NCBI RefSeq assembly: GCF_016495725.1
Contig: NZ_CP054705.1
Span: 1,426,001-1,490,000 of the forward strand
Reading direction: 5' to 3'
DNA length: 64,000 nucleotides
Source of the DNA: Salicibibacter cibarius
GTDB taxonomy: Bacteria; Bacillota; Bacilli; Bacillales; Marinococcaceae
The notes below the pieces were generated by a model. That model was not told the DNA's origin. It ran no database searches and saw only the letters and a program-made list of their open reading frames with translations. Positions 44,166 through 54,342 of this stretch are shown here, one piece after another; the first letter of the stretch is position 1, and each line of letters begins with the position of its first letter. The position numbers and the translations under genes were made by a program.

Positions 44166-44412
44166 CTCGGACAATTGACCGCCTTATGGCAACCGGAAAA
44201 GCGGTCGGTTTTCGTTTTCGGTCGCCATGACCGCTTTATGATGACCGTAATGGCCTGAATCAAAAGAGTTCGGTAACCATAGCAGTTTCATGGTAACCGA
44301 AAAGGCTTGTCTTTAAAGCGTTCGGTCGTCATGGCTGCCTCATGGCGCCCGAATGAGCGATTGACTTTTGTTTTCGGTCGCCATGACCGTTTCTTGAAAA
44401 CCGGGAGTCCTG
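44166..44412. repeat. 52-bp tandem array D1 (about five units)
   Basis: The CGG of the unit core (TTCGGTCGCCATGACCG) is found at 44168, 44219, 44271, 44323 and 44375: spacing 51, 52, 52, 52. Units are more diverged than in arrays A-C but keep TTCGGT, CATG, a second CATG and ACCGAA or CCCGAA, which pair to form a 33-base hairpin. Array D1 lies between repeat E1b and an ATAGATTTTGGTGAA motif (44590), upstream of the clpE promoter. Confidence 0.85.
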
Positions 44413-44632
44413 CTTCGAGGGAAGATATTCGGTCATTGACGAGAGTATTTGATACCTTGACTCGGGCAGTGACAGTTTACCCGGTCGATAGCCCTGGTTT
44501 GAAATCCCAATCCGGACTTCCGGTAGTCGGTGTGATCTTTATTTCAGCCTTCTGCACTAGTGTTATTGCCATCATTTACTGAAAACAACTATAGATTTTG
44601 GTGAAAGGCCAAAAAAAATTTAAACAAAACAC

Positions 44633-44691
44633 TTGAAAGTCAAAGAAAGTCAAACTATAATAGAAGTATGCAAAGGTCAAATATAGTCAAA
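44633..44691 (+). promoter_or_regulatory. clpE promoter with two CtsR operators
   Basis: A sigma-A promoter has TTGAAA (44633-44638), a 17-base spacer and TATAAT (44656-44661). Two copies of the CtsR heptad repeat are present: AGTCAAA-GAA-AGTCAAA (44638-44654) lies between -35 and -10, and GGTCAAA-TAT-AGTCAAA (44675-44691) lies just downstream. Both match the known CtsR box, so clpE should be repressed until heat or protein stress. Confidence 0.95.
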
Positions 44692-44762
44692 GTCAATTTA
44701 GGCGCAAACACTAACGTATACAAACAATCAAAAATAAAACGGAACAAGGAGGAAACAGATCG

Positions 44763-46889
44763 ATGAGATGTGATCATTGCCAACAAAACGAAGCGCGAAT
44801 TCAAATGAGAATCAATGTAAACGGGAAGCAACAGCAAATGAATCTTTGCAAGCAGTGCTATCGGGACATTCGCAATCACATGGGACAGCCTACCGGCATG
44901 AGTGGCCAATCGCAATTTGATCAAATGATGAACGCGATGGGCGGCCAGCAGCAAGGTCAACAATATACGAATGCCCAGACGCATCAAGGCGCCGGTCAAG
45001 GCGGCGGCTTACTCGACGAGCTCGGGCGAAACCTTTCCGACAGTGCCAATAACGGAGAAATCGATCCGATTATTGGCCGGGACCAAGAAGTGGAACGCGT
45101 CATTGAAACGCTAAACCGCCGAAACAAAAATAACCCGGTATTGATCGGGGAAGCAGGTGTCGGAAAGACTGCAATCGCGGAAGGTTTGGCCCTTCGTATT
45201 GTACAAAATCAAGTACCGAACAAGTTGAAAAATAAACAGATCTATTTGCTGGACGTTTCGTCACTCGTCGCCAACACAGGCGTACGTGGCCAATTTGAAG
45301 AACGGATGAAGCAGTTGATCTCGGAGTTGCAACAACGGGACGATGTCATCGTATTCGTAGATGAGGTGCATCAAATCGTCGGTGCCGGTTCCGCAGAAGG
45401 GTCGGCAGATGCCGGTAATATCATGAAACCCGCGCTTGCTCGCGGTGAGTTGCAATTAATCGGCGCGACCACATTGGCGGAATATCGTAAAATCGAAAAA
45501 GATGCCGCCCTCGAACGCCGTTTCCAACCGGTCATGGTTGATGAACCGTCCCTTGAAGACGCGAAGAAAATTCTTGCGGGCATCCAGCCGAACTATGAAA
45601 AGTATCACGAGGTCACCTACACGGAAGATGCTATTGAAGCATCTGTCGCCCTATCCGATCGCTATATTCAAGACCGGTTTTTGCCGGATAAAGCGATTGA
45701 CCTTATGGACGAAGCCGGTTCGAAAGTGAACTTGCTCATCAGTGACATGGACGATGGTGAAATCGCCAAACGTTTGGAAGAAATCAAAATTGAAAAAGAA
45801 GATGCAACGAGCCAAGAAGATTATGAACGCGCGGCTAAGCTTCGCACTGAAGAATTGCAATTACAAGAGAAACAACAAGAAGCAAAGTCCGAATACAAAC
45901 ATGAATCTGTCGTGGATGTGGCCCGCATTCAAGCGCTCGTAGAAGCCAAAACAGGCATTCCGGTTCGCCGTCTCCAAGAAGACGAACAGAAAAAAATGCG
46001 CGACTTGCCGGAACGCTTGAACAGTCAAGTGATCGGCCAAGAAACAGCCGTTGAAAAAGTGGCGAAATCGATTCGCCGTAATCGTGCCGGCCTTCGCCGC
46101 GGAACACGACCGATCGGTTCATTCTTGTTCATCGGACCAACGGGCGTCGGGAAAACCGAACTATCCAAAACATTAGCTGAAGAAATGTTCGGTGACCGTG
46201 AAGCGATGATCCGAATGGACATGAGTGAGTATATGGAAAAACACTCCGTATCCAAACTCATTGGTTCCCCGCCGGGATATGTGGGACACGACGAAGCCGG
46301 TCAGTTGACGGAACGAGTGCGCCGCAAGCCATACAGCATTATTTTGCTGGATGAAATTGAAAAGGCGCATCCGGATGTGCAGCACATGTTCTTGCAGATC
46401 ATGGAAGACGGTCGCCTCACGGATAGCCAAGGCCGCACGGTTAGTTTTAAAGATACGGTTCTCATCATGACTTCCAACGCGGGAAGTGCGTTTAAAAAAA
46501 CGACGGTAGGTTTTGGTGCTGATGATGAGGAGCCAAACCCCATGGAAGGGTTGACCGATTACTTCAAACCGGAATTTCTCAACCGTTTCGACGGGATCGT
46601 CCGCTTCAATGAATTGTCTCGCGAGCACCTCGTGACGATCGTGGATCTTATGCTCGAGGATCTAAAAGACGCTGCGACAGAACAAGGACTTACCATTGAA
46701 GTAACGAGAGATGCCAAACAAAAAATGGCGGAACTCGGCTACGACCCGACCTTCGGTGCACGCCCACTCCGCCGTGTCATCGAGGAATACGTCGAAGACG
46801 GAATCGCCGATGTGATGTTGGAAAACGAAGAAGTAAAAAATATAGCGGTGAACGTACGAGACGAAAAACTGAATGTGTCCGCGAAATAA
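44763..46889 (+). CDS. clpE: ATP-dependent Clp protease ATPase subunit ClpE
   Basis: A 708-residue Clp/Hsp100 unfoldase. The N-terminal zinc finger has Cys3, Cys6, Cys29 and Cys32, which distinguishes ClpE from ClpC. Two AAA+ domains follow, with Walker A GEAGVGKT (about 132) and GPTGVGKT (about 460), and a UVR-like coiled region between (about 345-385). It delivers unfolded proteins to ClpP and helps disassemble heat-induced aggregates. Two CtsR boxes cover its promoter. A terminator follows. Confidence 0.96.
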   Translation: MRCDHCQQNEARIQMRINVNGKQQQMNLCKQCYRDIRNHMGQPTGMSGQSQFDQMMNAMGGQQQGQQYTNAQTHQGAGQGGGLLDELGRNLSDSANNGEIDPIIGRDQEVERVIETLNRRNKNNPVLIGEAGVGKTAIAEGLALRIVQNQVPNKLKNKQIYLLDVSSLVANTGVRGQFEERMKQLISELQQRDDVIVFVDEVHQIVGAGSAEGSADAGNIMKPALARGELQLIGATTLAEYRKIEKDAALERRFQPVMVDEPSLEDAKKILAGIQPNYEKYHEVTYTEDAIEASVALSDRYIQDRFLPDKAIDLMDEAGSKVNLLISDMDDGEIAKRLEEIKIEKEDATSQEDYERAAKLRTEELQLQEKQQEAKSEYKHESVVDVARIQALVEAKTGIPVRRLQEDEQKKMRDLPERLNSQVIGQETAVEKVAKSIRRNRAGLRRGTRPIGSFLFIGPTGVGKTELSKTLAEEMFGDREAMIRMDMSEYMEKHSVSKLIGSPPGYVGHDEAGQLTERVRRKPYSIILLDEIEKAHPDVQHMFLQIMEDGRLTDSQGRTVSFKDTVLIMTSNAGSAFKKTTVGFGADDEEPNPMEGLTDYFKPEFLNRFDGIVRFNELSREHLVTIVDLMLEDLKDAATEQGLTIEVTRDAKQKMAELGYDPTFGARPLRRVIEEYVEDGIADVMLENEEVKNIAVNVRDEKLNVSAK

Positions 46890-46892
46890 GGA

Positions 46893-46919
46893 AAGCAGCC
46901 CGAAGGGGCTGCTTTTTTT
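46893..46919 (+). terminator. Terminator of clpE
   Basis: AAGCAGCCC pairs with GGGGCTGCTT around GAA, ending in a run of seven T. Confidence 0.92.
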
Positions 46920-47007
46920 AGCGAAGGGCTGTGTTCCATGGTCAAGCAGCGAAACATATGGACTTAACAAACATTTGAGCTAAACTATATTTAAGGTGGT
47001 GATCGCC

Positions 47008-47238
47008 ATGGAATATATTTCGCGTGATCAGTTTAATCAAATGTTTTGTAATAAGGATGAACTTGAAGCAGATGATCTCGTCTATGTTTTAGAGGAACAC
47101 TTCGGCTATAACGTCTCTTGTAAGAAGAAATCGGGGCTATCCGCAGCCCAAAGACGAAAAGCATTACAAAATCAGGATTATGTGACAGATGATGAAGGAG
47201 CTTTAAAAATCATTCATGAGGCTCAAGGTGGGAAATAA
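47008..47238 (+). CDS. Small hypothetical protein (76 aa)
   Basis: A short, mostly helical acidic protein (MEYISRDQFNQMFCNKDELE) with a central basic patch (CKKKSGLSAAQRRKAL). I do not recognise the family. ATG 47008 is preferred: AAGGTGGTGAT lies upstream and the longer ORF overlaps it. It stands alone after the clpE terminator. Confidence 0.65.
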   Translation: MEYISRDQFNQMFCNKDELEADDLVYVLEEHFGYNVSCKKKSGLSAAQRRKALQNQDYVTDDEGALKIIHEAQGGK

Positions 47239-47452
47239 ACATTTTCGTGTGATGTGAGGGAAAACAGCCTTTTAACAGCTCGGTAAACTGTTTAATATTG
47301 ACTATGCTAAGGTTTACAATCGTTCCAAATTTCTATTAAGCCTCTATGAATATCAATATACAAGACACGGGTCTTGAGGTGATTCCATTGACTCTATAAC
47401 CAAAAAATCTTTCCCGACATTCAACCCGTTCGTTGGGGAGTTGGCATGTGAT

Positions 47453-47645
47453 GGACAGAAGAAACAGTTTTATGACGACCAAACATCGGGAAAGTTTCGT
47501 GTTTCGGTTCTCATGAAAGCGTTATGGTTCCTGTACGAGAAGGAATCGATACATTTCGGTCGCCATGAAAGGCTCATGGAACCCGAAAACCGAAAAAACT
47601 ACTCGTTACAGGCCTCATGAGAGGGTTATGGTGCCCGAAAAATGA
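47453..47645. repeat. 52-bp tandem array D2 (about four units)
   Basis: The unit core is at 47505 (TTCGGTTCTCATGAAAGCG), 47557 (TTCGGTCGCCATGAAAGGC) and, with one base changed, 47609, all 52 bases apart; a decayed unit starts near 47453. Each has CATG, a second (C/T)ATG and CCCGAA to pair with TTCGG. The array lies between convergent genes. The rest of 47239-47452 shows nothing recognisable. Confidence 0.8.
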
Positions 47646-47716
47646 AAATTCATTGGGCGGGAGGCATCATGAAAGCTCATATGATGGATGTGTTGATCGA
47701 ACCGAATTTTGAACAG

Positions 47717-47757
47717 AAAACCCCCATGGTGTTCGGCAGATCACCATGGGGGTTTTT
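47717..47757. terminator. Bidirectional terminator after ilvD
   Basis: AAAACCCCCATGGTG (47717-47731) pairs with CACCATGGGGGTTTTT (47742-47757), a perfect long stem with T-runs on both strands. Confidence 0.92.
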
Positions 47758-47760
47758 GCA

Positions 47761-49455
47761 TTATTCGATCGGCTCGTCCGTAATCGCACCTTTTGATGCG
47801 GATGAGACGAGACGGGCATATTTGGCAAGGACGCCGGATTTAAATCGAAGCTCGGGCGTTTTCCAATCTTTGGCACGAGCCTTCATCTCTGCTTCATCGA
47901 TATCGACAGCCAATAGCTGTTCATCGCTGTCGATCGTGACCGTATCGCCTTCTTGCAGATAGGCGAGGGGTCCGCCGACTTGCGCTTCCGGTGCCACGTG
48001 ACCGATCACAAATCCGTGGGATCCGCCCGAAAAGCGACCGTCGGTTAAGAGTGCGACACCCCCACCGAGACCTTTGCCGACGAGCATTGCTGTAACCGAG
48101 AGCATCTCCGGCATACCCGGCCCGCCCTTAGGGCCGACGTAGCGGATAACGAGCACGTCGCCTTTTTTAATTTCATCGTTCATGATTGCTTGGGTGGCAC
48201 TTTCTTCACTATCGAAAACCCGTGCCGGACCACTGAAACGGCTGATGTCTTGGCCGGACATTTTTGCTACGGCACCTTCCGGCGCAAGGTTGCCGCGCAA
48301 CACGACGAGCGGGCCGTTTTCTTTTTTCGGATTGGAGAATGGCAAGATCACTTCTTGTCCCTCGTGGAGATGTTCTGCTTCTTGCAAGTTCTCCCTTAAC
48401 GTTTTGCCGGTGACGGTTAACGCATCGCCGTGAAGCAAACCTTCTTCAAGAAGGAGTTTCATGACCGCAGGCACCCCGCCGACGTTATTCAAGTCTTGCA
48501 TGACGTATTTGCCGCTCGGTTTCAAATCGGCAAGGTGCGGCACACGTTCACGAACGGCCTCAAAATCATCAAGGGTTAAATCCACATCTGCCGCGTGCGC
48601 CATCGCTGTCAAGTGCAAGAATGCATTGGTAGAGCCGCCTAGAGCCATCACGACGGTGATCGCGTTCTCGAACGCTTCTTTTGTCATGATGTCACGCGGA
48701 TAGATGCCTTTTTGCAACAATTCATGGACCAATGCGCCGGCACGTTCACATTCATCTTCTTTGGCTCCTGCAATCGCGGGTGTTGAGGAGGATCCCGGCA
48801 AGCTCATGCCCATCGCTTCCACGGCCGCTGCCATCGTGTTGGCGGTGTACATACCGCCGCAAGCGCCCGCGCCCGGGCAGGCGTTGCATTCGACCCGATG
48901 CAATTGTTTGTCATCGATTTGGCCGACTTGGTGTTGACCGACCGCTTCAAAAGCGGAGACGAGGTCAATGTCTTTGCCGTCTAGTTTTCCGGGTTGAATG
49001 GTTCCGCCATACACGTAGACCGATGGAATATTGAGACGAGCCATCGAGATTAAACAGCCTGGTGTATTTTTGTCACAACTGCCAATGGAAACGAGGCCAT
49101 CAAAACGCTCCGCCTGTGAAACGGTTTCAATGGAATCGGCAATCACTTCCCGGCTTGGAAGCGAATAAAACATCCCTTCATGCCCCATCCCAATTCCGTC
49201 GGATACGGTAATGGTGTTAAAAATCAAAGGAGCACTGTTCGCCGCGGCGCCGTTTTTGGCACTGATCGCCAGCTTGTCCAGATGCATATTGCAAGGCGTC
49301 ACTTCACTCCAGGCGCTCGCGATCCCAACCATTGGTTTTTTAAAATCGTCGTCTTCAAAACCGACCGCGCGGAGCATGGCTCGATTCGGTGCACGATTCG
49401 GACTTTCGCTAATAACTTTTGAGCGGATTCGCAAGTCTTTTTCTTCGTCTGACAT
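47761..49455 (-). CDS. ilvD: Dihydroxy-acid dehydratase IlvD
   Basis: A protein of about 564 residues of the IlvD/Edd family, which makes the 2-keto acid precursors of valine, isoleucine and CoA. Iron-sulfur Cys residues are in TPCNMHLD (about 57), [10 protein letters not shown] (about 127) and [16 protein letters not shown] (about 196). The late [19 protein letters not shown] contains the catalytic Ser. The second ATG (49455, MSDEEKD) is better spaced from AGGAAGG than the first (49464). It stands apart from other ilv genes, as often seen in Bacilli. Confidence 0.95.
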   Translation of the reverse strand: MSDEEKDLRIRSKVISESPNRAPNRAMLRAVGFEDDDFKKPMVGIASAWSEVTPCNMHLDKLAISAKNGAAANSAPLIFNTITVSDGIGMGHEGMFYSLPSREVIADSIETVSQAERFDGLVSIGSCDKNTPGCLISMARLNIPSVYVYGGTIQPGKLDGKDIDLVSAFEAVGQHQVGQIDDKQLHRVECNACPGAGACGGMYTANTMAAAVEAMGMSLPGSSSTPAIAGAKEDECERAGALVHELLQKGIYPRDIMTKEAFENAITVVMALGGSTNAFLHLTAMAHAADVDLTLDDFEAVRERVPHLADLKPSGKYVMQDLNNVGGVPAVMKLLLEEGLLHGDALTVTGKTLRENLQEAEHLHEGQEVILPFSNPKKENGPLVVLRGNLAPEGAVAKMSGQDISRFSGPARVFDSEESATQAIMNDEIKKGDVLVIRYVGPKGGPGMPEMLSVTAMLVGKGLGGGVALLTDGRFSGGSHGFVIGHVAPEAQVGGPLAYLQEGDTVTIDSDEQLLAVDIDEAEMKARAKDWKTPELRFKSGVLAKYARLVSSASKGAITDEPIE

Positions 49456-49563
49456 TTCTTTCATCCTTCCTCATTGATATGCAGAAAAAAACTATTAATA
49501 AAAGAATAGCATACTTTGCGTACTTTCGCCCATCAAGAAAACAAAAACCGACGAGAAAAAATA

Positions 49564-49597
49564 TTGACAGAAAAATATTTTTGTATACAATTATAAT
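49564..49597 (+). promoter_or_regulatory. Promoter/operator region of the prp operon
   Basis: TTGTATACAA (49581-49590) is a perfect palindrome of the TNGTNNACNA type bound by FadR-subfamily GntR regulators. It lies between TTGACA (49564-49569) and TATAAT (49592-49597), though that spacing (22) is too long for both to be used together. The likely ligand of the regulator is 2-methylcitrate or a propionyl-CoA-derived acid, by analogy. Confidence 0.6.
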
Positions 49598-49664
49598 AAG
49601 AAACGATATACGAATCTTGGAAGTGTGGTGATACGCTTCATTTTAGAAAAAGGAGAATGTACGC

Positions 49665-50342
49665 GTGTACGAAAAGCGAATGTCGGCTGCTGATTTGGCC
49701 TATGAACAATTGAAAACAAACATCATCGAGTGGGTATACGCGCCGTCTGCTCCTTTGCGGGAGGAACATCTTTCCAAGGATTTGCAGATTAGCCGGACCC
49801 CATTGCGCCAGGCTCTTTACCGGCTGGAACTGGAAGGGTTTGTCGTCAAGCAGTCGAATGGCCGTATGATGGTCGCGCCAATCACGTTGCAGGAAGCGAG
49901 GGACGTTTTTCAGGTTAGGGAAATGCTGGAGAGTCTTGTCGCTCGCGAAGCAGCGGAAAATATGACAGAAGAACATCTCTATCGACTCGAAGACGTCGTC
50001 GAACTCATGCACCGAGCGGTGAAAACAAACCGAAGCGATGAGATTGTGAAGCACGGCGAGCATTTCCATCAAATTTTACATGCTTTAAGCACCAATGAAA
50101 CAAACAAACGCTTTTTGCAGCAATTGCAAAACAAAATTGATCGATATCGCCGGATCGGGGGCTATAAAAATCCAGGCTACTCGTTGCAAACACCGGTAGA
50201 CGAACATGAAAAAATTTTACAGCTTTTAAAAGCAAAAAAAACGGGAAAAGAGATTGAAGAGGCTATGCGCGCGCACATTAGGCGCAGCCTCGTGACCATC
50301 GAGGAAACGCTCGAGCCGTACGTAAACGAAATGGACAAATAA
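49665..50342 (+). CDS. GntR/FadR-type regulator of the methylcitrate operon
   Basis: A 225-residue regulator with an N-terminal winged helix (SAADLAYEQLKTNIIEWVYA; the recognition helix region is ISRTPLRQALYRLELEGF) and an FCD ligand domain (about 90-215; metal-type His residues in EHFHQILHAL and DEHEKIL). The start is GTG, with AAAGGAG upstream. It is the first gene of the prp cluster; prpC follows after 33 bases. A palindrome at 49581 is the probable operator. Confidence 0.9.
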   Translation: MYEKRMSAADLAYEQLKTNIIEWVYAPSAPLREEHLSKDLQISRTPLRQALYRLELEGFVVKQSNGRMMVAPITLQEARDVFQVREMLESLVAREAAENMTEEHLYRLEDVVELMHRAVKTNRSDEIVKHGEHFHQILHALSTNETNKRFLQQLQNKIDRYRRIGGYKNPGYSLQTPVDEHEKILQLLKAKKTGKEIEEAMRAHIRRSLVTIEETLEPYVNEMDK

Positions 50343-50375
50343 GCAGCATAAAAAGAAGAAATGAGGTGCTTTTAA

Positions 50376-51488
50376 ATGGGAGAGCAGCAAGTGAAAGCCG
50401 GACTTGACGGTGTTATTGCGACAGACACGGAAATTTCATATTTGGATGTGGAGAACGAGGAAATTGTCCTTAAAGGCTATGACCTCATCGAGCTTGCCGA
50501 AAAGAAAAACTATCTCGATCTTGTCCACCTTTTGTTTGAAGGGTCTTTGCCGGATCAACAAGGGCGGCTGTCCATCGAAAGCGCGTTAAAAAAAGAATAT
50601 GCCCTTCCGGAAAATTTCTTCAATTTGTTTTCCATGCTTCCAAAAGAAACGCACGCCATGGATGCGATGCGGACAGGTATTTCCGCTTTGGCGGGTTATG
50701 ATTCGCAGATTGATGATCGGTCCACGGCGGCGAATCGGGACAAAGCGCTGAAAGTATTGGCGAAAATACCAAATATTGTTGCCAACAGCTACCACACGTT
50801 GCAAGGGGAAAATCCTGTTCCCGCTAATCCGGACTTGCCGTACAGCACGAACTTTCTTTATATGATTACGGGAAAAGAACCGACCAATTTGGAAGCGGAA
50901 ACATTCGACCAATCGCTCATGGTATACAGCGAGCATGAGATGCCGAACTCAACGTTTACGGCACGGGTGATTGCTTCCACGAATGCTGATATTTACGGGG
51001 CTATGACCGGAGCGGTTTCTTCATTGAAAGGGAATCTGCACGGCGGCGCGAACGAAGCGGTCATGCACATGCTTCTTGAAGCGGAAACCGTCGACGGCAT
51101 GTCAAAGCTGTTGCATGAAAAATTACGCAATAAAGAACGGGTCATGGGCTTTGGCCATCGCGTGTACATGAAGAAAATGGACCCGCGAGCGTTACTCATG
51201 AAAAAAGCCTTGTATAAATTGGCGGTGGAACGAGGTCGGGAAGACCTTTATGAGATGTGTGAACGCGGGGAAGATATCATCCGTGAAGAAAAAGGCTTGT
51301 ATCCAAACCTTGATTATTACGCGGCACCAGTCTATTATTTATTGAATATCCCGATCCCGCTTTACACACCGATTTTCTTCGCAGCCCGCGTGGTCGGACT
51401 CGGTGCACACGTGATCGAGCAACATGATAACAACCGTCTTTATCGCCCGCGTGTCCATTACACAGGTCCGCGTGGATTACACCCTTAA
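50376..51488 (+). CDS. prpC: 2-Methylcitrate synthase/citrate synthase
   Basis: A 370-residue citrate synthase-fold enzyme that would condense propionyl-CoA with oxaloacetate. Catalytic motifs are SEHEMPNSTFTARV (His274-equivalent region), GALHGGA written here as NLHGGANEAV, and GFGHRVY (His and Arg of the active site). The length and neighbours fit PrpC/MmgD. It is the first enzyme of the 2-methylcitrate cycle. AGGTG is upstream. prpD follows by 25 bases. Confidence 0.93.
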   Translation: MGEQQVKAGLDGVIATDTEISYLDVENEEIVLKGYDLIELAEKKNYLDLVHLLFEGSLPDQQGRLSIESALKKEYALPENFFNLFSMLPKETHAMDAMRTGISALAGYDSQIDDRSTAANRDKALKVLAKIPNIVANSYHTLQGENPVPANPDLPYSTNFLYMITGKEPTNLEAETFDQSLMVYSEHEMPNSTFTARVIASTNADIYGAMTGAVSSLKGNLHGGANEAVMHMLLEAETVDGMSKLLHEKLRNKERVMGFGHRVYMKKMDPRALLMKKALYKLAVERGREDLYEMCERGEDIIREEKGLYPNLDYYAAPVYYLLNIPIPLYTPIFFAARVVGLGAHVIEQHDNNRLYRPRVHYTGPRGLHP

Positions 51489-51513
51489 AAAATGAAAGCG
51501 AGGCATCTTGCCA

Positions 51514-52953
51514 ATGAGTACAAAAGCAAATGAAAAACCAACCACTGATGAAGTGCTATTAGACATTGCAGACTACGCAGTAAACGGGGAAATCCAAAGC
51601 GAAGAAGCGTTGAAAACAGCCAGGTATGTTTTGCTTGATACGATCGGTTGCGGTTTATTGGCCCTTCGGTATCCGGAATGCACGAAACACCTAGGGCCGA
51701 TCGTTCCGGGAACGACGGTTCCGAATGGCGTACGGGTTCCGGGAACGCAATTTGAACTTGACCCCGTACAAGGCGCGTTTAATATCGGGACGATCATTCG
51801 CTGGCTCGATTACAATGACACGTGGCTGGCCGCCGAATGGGGGCATCCGTCCGACAATCTTGGCGGTATTTTGGCGACTGCAGATTATGTGAGCCGCAAG
51901 CGGTTAGCCAATGGGGAAAAGCCGCTCACGATGGAGGATGTACTGGTCGCAACGGTGAAAGCCCATGAAATCCAAGGCGTGCTTGCCCTTGAAAATAGCA
52001 TGAACCGCCAAGGATTGGACCATGTCCTATTTGTAAAAGTTGCGTCAACTGCAGTCGTGACCGCCATGTTGGGCGGCAACAAGGAGCAGGTCGCCGATGC
52101 GGTATCCCAAGCATGGGTGGACAACTCCAGCCTCCGTACGTATCGTCACGCCCCGAATGCAGGGTCGCGTAAATCGTGGGCCGCAGGAGACGCGACAAGT
52201 CGGGCGGTGCGCCTGGCTCTCATGACGATGAAAGGCGAAATGGGTTACGCAAGCGCGCTTACAGCACCGAATTGGGGCTTCCAGGACGTGCTGTTTGGAG
52301 GAGAAACGATCAATCTGGCTCGCCCGCTCGGTTCTTACGTTATGGAAAACGTGCTTTTCAAAGTTTCTTATCCAGCGGAATTCCACGCGCAAACGGCAGC
52401 GGAAGCGGCGATAAAATTGCATGATGAAGTCGCGTGGCGATTGGATGAGATCGCGGAAGTCAAGATTACGACCCATGAGTCTGCCATCCGCATCATCGAT
52501 AAAACAGGGCCGCTCCATAATCCGGCTGACCGCGATCATTCTTTGCAATATATCACGGCAATTGGTTTAATTTACGGCGAATTGACAGCCGATCACTATG
52601 AAGATGAGATAGCGCAGAACCCGGAGATTGACGAACTGCGCCAGAAAATGTATACCGAAGAAAACAAGCAATACACGGCTGATTATCTCGACCCTGATAA
52701 ACGTTCGATTGCCAATGCCGTACAGGTGACGTTTAAAGACGGCTCCAAAACGGAAAATGTAGCGGTCGAATACCCGCTCGGACACCGTCGCCGCCGGGAA
52801 GAAAGCATCCCACTGCTTGAAGAAAAATATCACGAAAACCTAAAAACGAGATTTCCTGCCGGACAAGCAGACGATCTCTTGGATTTAGGCGTTAATGCCG
52901 AGCGGTTGAAAAACACAACAGTCAATGATTATATGGCAAGCTTCATCATCTAG
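51514..52953 (+). CDS. prpD: 2-Methylcitrate dehydratase PrpD (MmgE)
   Basis: A 479-residue MmgE/PrpD protein that dehydrates 2-methylcitrate without an iron-sulfur cluster. Landmarks are [20 protein letters not shown] (substrate loop with Asp), [12 protein letters not shown] and [16 protein letters not shown] 51514 is used because AGCGAGG is ten bases upstream; the TTG at 51508 is also in frame. It is the second enzyme of the operon, and prpB follows after 11 bases. Confidence 0.94.
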   Translation: MSTKANEKPTTDEVLLDIADYAVNGEIQSEEALKTARYVLLDTIGCGLLALRYPECTKHLGPIVPGTTVPNGVRVPGTQFELDPVQGAFNIGTIIRWLDYNDTWLAAEWGHPSDNLGGILATADYVSRKRLANGEKPLTMEDVLVATVKAHEIQGVLALENSMNRQGLDHVLFVKVASTAVVTAMLGGNKEQVADAVSQAWVDNSSLRTYRHAPNAGSRKSWAAGDATSRAVRLALMTMKGEMGYASALTAPNWGFQDVLFGGETINLARPLGSYVMENVLFKVSYPAEFHAQTAAEAAIKLHDEVAWRLDEIAEVKITTHESAIRIIDKTGPLHNPADRDHSLQYITAIGLIYGELTADHYEDEIAQNPEIDELRQKMYTEENKQYTADYLDPDKRSIANAVQVTFKDGSKTENVAVEYPLGHRRRREESIPLLEEKYHENLKTRFPAGQADDLLDLGVNAERLKNTTVNDYMASFII

Positions 52954-52964
52954 GAGGAACGAAA

Positions 52965-53888
52965 ATGAGTTGGATTGTAACGGAAAAATCCAGTCAGAAA
53001 GAACGCTATCAAGCATTTTTGGATTTGATTAACGATCGAGAACAAATATTGCAAATGCCCGGTGCCCACGACGGCATGTCGGCCCTCGTGGCAAAAGAAA
53101 CAGGCTTTCAAGCCCTGTATTTATCGGGCGGGGCTTATACGGCCAGCCGCGGGTTGCCGGATGTGGGGCTCATTTACTCCAACGAGATCGCCGAACGGGC
53201 GCAAGACATCATCCGCGCGTCTGACCTTCCGGTGCTCGTTGACATTGACACAGGCTTCGGCGGCGTGCTCAATGTCGCGCGAACGGCAACAGAAATGGTC
53301 GAAGCGGGTGTAGCTGCTGTACAAATCGAAGATCAAGCGTTGCCGAAAAAATGTGGCCATTTAAACGGAAAACAGCTCGTAAGCACAGAGGAGATGGCCG
53401 CCAAGGTGCAAACGATTAAGAAAGTCGCGCCGACGCTCGCTGTCGTTGCACGGACGGACGCGAAGGCTGTGGAAGGGGCCGACGCCGCTGTCGATCGCGC
53501 CCGCGCTTATGTCGATGCCGGCGCGGACGCTATTTTTCCTGAAGCGTTAACGAACGAGGAAGATTTTCGTTATTTTGCCGACCGCATTGATGCCCCTTTG
53601 CTCGCGAATATGACCGAGTTTGGAAAAACACCATATTTTACGGCGGAAGAATTTTCTTCTTTTGGTTTTCAAATGGTTATTTACCCGGTGACATCTATGC
53701 GTGTCGCGGCGAAAGCGTACGCGGAAGTTTTTCAGGAAATCCTGGAAAAAGGCACGCAAAAAGACCAATTGGACCGCATGCAATCACGGGCGGAACTGTA
53801 TGAAACGATTTCGTACTATGACTATGAAGCGCTCGATGAGCAAGTCGCGAAAACAATTCTTCCCGAGGAAGGGAAAGAACGGCGTTAA
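52965..53888 (+). CDS. prpB: 2-Methylisocitrate lyase PrpB
   Basis: A 307-residue member of the isocitrate lyase/PEP mutase family that cleaves 2-methylisocitrate to pyruvate and succinate. The catalytic loop KKCGHLNGK is at about residue 126, the metal site is DIDTGFGG (about 89) and EDQALPKKCGH is intact. AGGAGGA precedes the ATG. It completes the methylcitrate cycle with prpC and prpD. A damaged copy of its 3' end lies at 57209-57325. Confidence 0.95.
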   Translation: MSWIVTEKSSQKERYQAFLDLINDREQILQMPGAHDGMSALVAKETGFQALYLSGGAYTASRGLPDVGLIYSNEIAERAQDIIRASDLPVLVDIDTGFGGVLNVARTATEMVEAGVAAVQIEDQALPKKCGHLNGKQLVSTEEMAAKVQTIKKVAPTLAVVARTDAKAVEGADAAVDRARAYVDAGADAIFPEALTNEEDFRYFADRIDAPLLANMTEFGKTPYFTAEEFSSFGFQMVIYPVTSMRVAAKAYAEVFQEILEKGTQKDQLDRMQSRAELYETISYYDYEALDEQVAKTILPEEGKERR

Positions 53889-53915
53889 CAGTGTATGTGC
53901 AATAAAGTCGGCTAG

Positions 53916-53945
53916 CCCCCTTTGGATATGGCTATTCAAAGGGGG
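53916..53945 (+). terminator. Terminator after prpB
   Basis: CCCCCTTTG pairs with CAAAGGGGG around a 12-base loop, followed by TCATTATTTT. Confidence 0.75.
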
Positions 53946-53956
53946 TCATTATTTTG

Positions 53957-54031
53957 GTATGTAAGAGTGCCTCGTGGCGTCTGCGTATGCCGCCACCTCC
54001 ATCATGGAAATAGTTATTTGCTCAAAGTGAG
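53957..54031 (+). repeat. Dispersed repeat E2, copy a
   Basis: GTAAGAGTGCCTCGTGGCG through TTGCTCAAAGTGAG is nearly identical to 54437-54511, so array D3 sits between two direct copies of this 75-base module. The distance between copies is about 480 bases. Confidence 0.85.
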
Positions 54032-54079
54032 ACCGTTGTCGACTGTATTATATTTTGGCAACTACAAAACGCACCCACG

Positions 54080-54330
54080 ATCATGGCGCCCGAACCCGAG
54101 TGCCGCCGAGAAATTCGGTCGCCATGCCCGCGTCATGAAGCCCGAACTCGAGTGCTGCCGGTAATTTCGGTCGCCATGCCCGCGCCATGATGCCCGAATC
54201 CAAGTGCTGCCGAGAAATTCGGTCGCCATGCCCGCGTCATGATGCCCAAATCCGAGTGTCGCCGGTAATTTCGGTCGCCATGCCCGCGCCATGATGCCCA
54301 AATCCAAGTGTCGCTGAGAAATTCGGTCTC
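54080..54330. repeat. 52-bp tandem array D3 (about five units)
   Basis: The CGG of the core lies at 54116, 54168, 54220, 54272 and 54324, every 52 bases. Each unit reads A(A/T)TTCGGTCGCCATGCCCGC, (G/C)(T/C)CATGA(T/A)GCCC(G/A)AA and then a variable C(A/G)AGTG(C/T)(T/C)GC(C/T)G linker. TTCGG pairs with CCGAA and CATG with CATG. A half unit lies at 54080-54111. The units alternate slightly (GAGAAATTCGG and GTAATTTCGG), hinting at a 104-base super-period. Confidence 0.93.
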
Positions 54331-54342
54331 TATGAAGGATCA

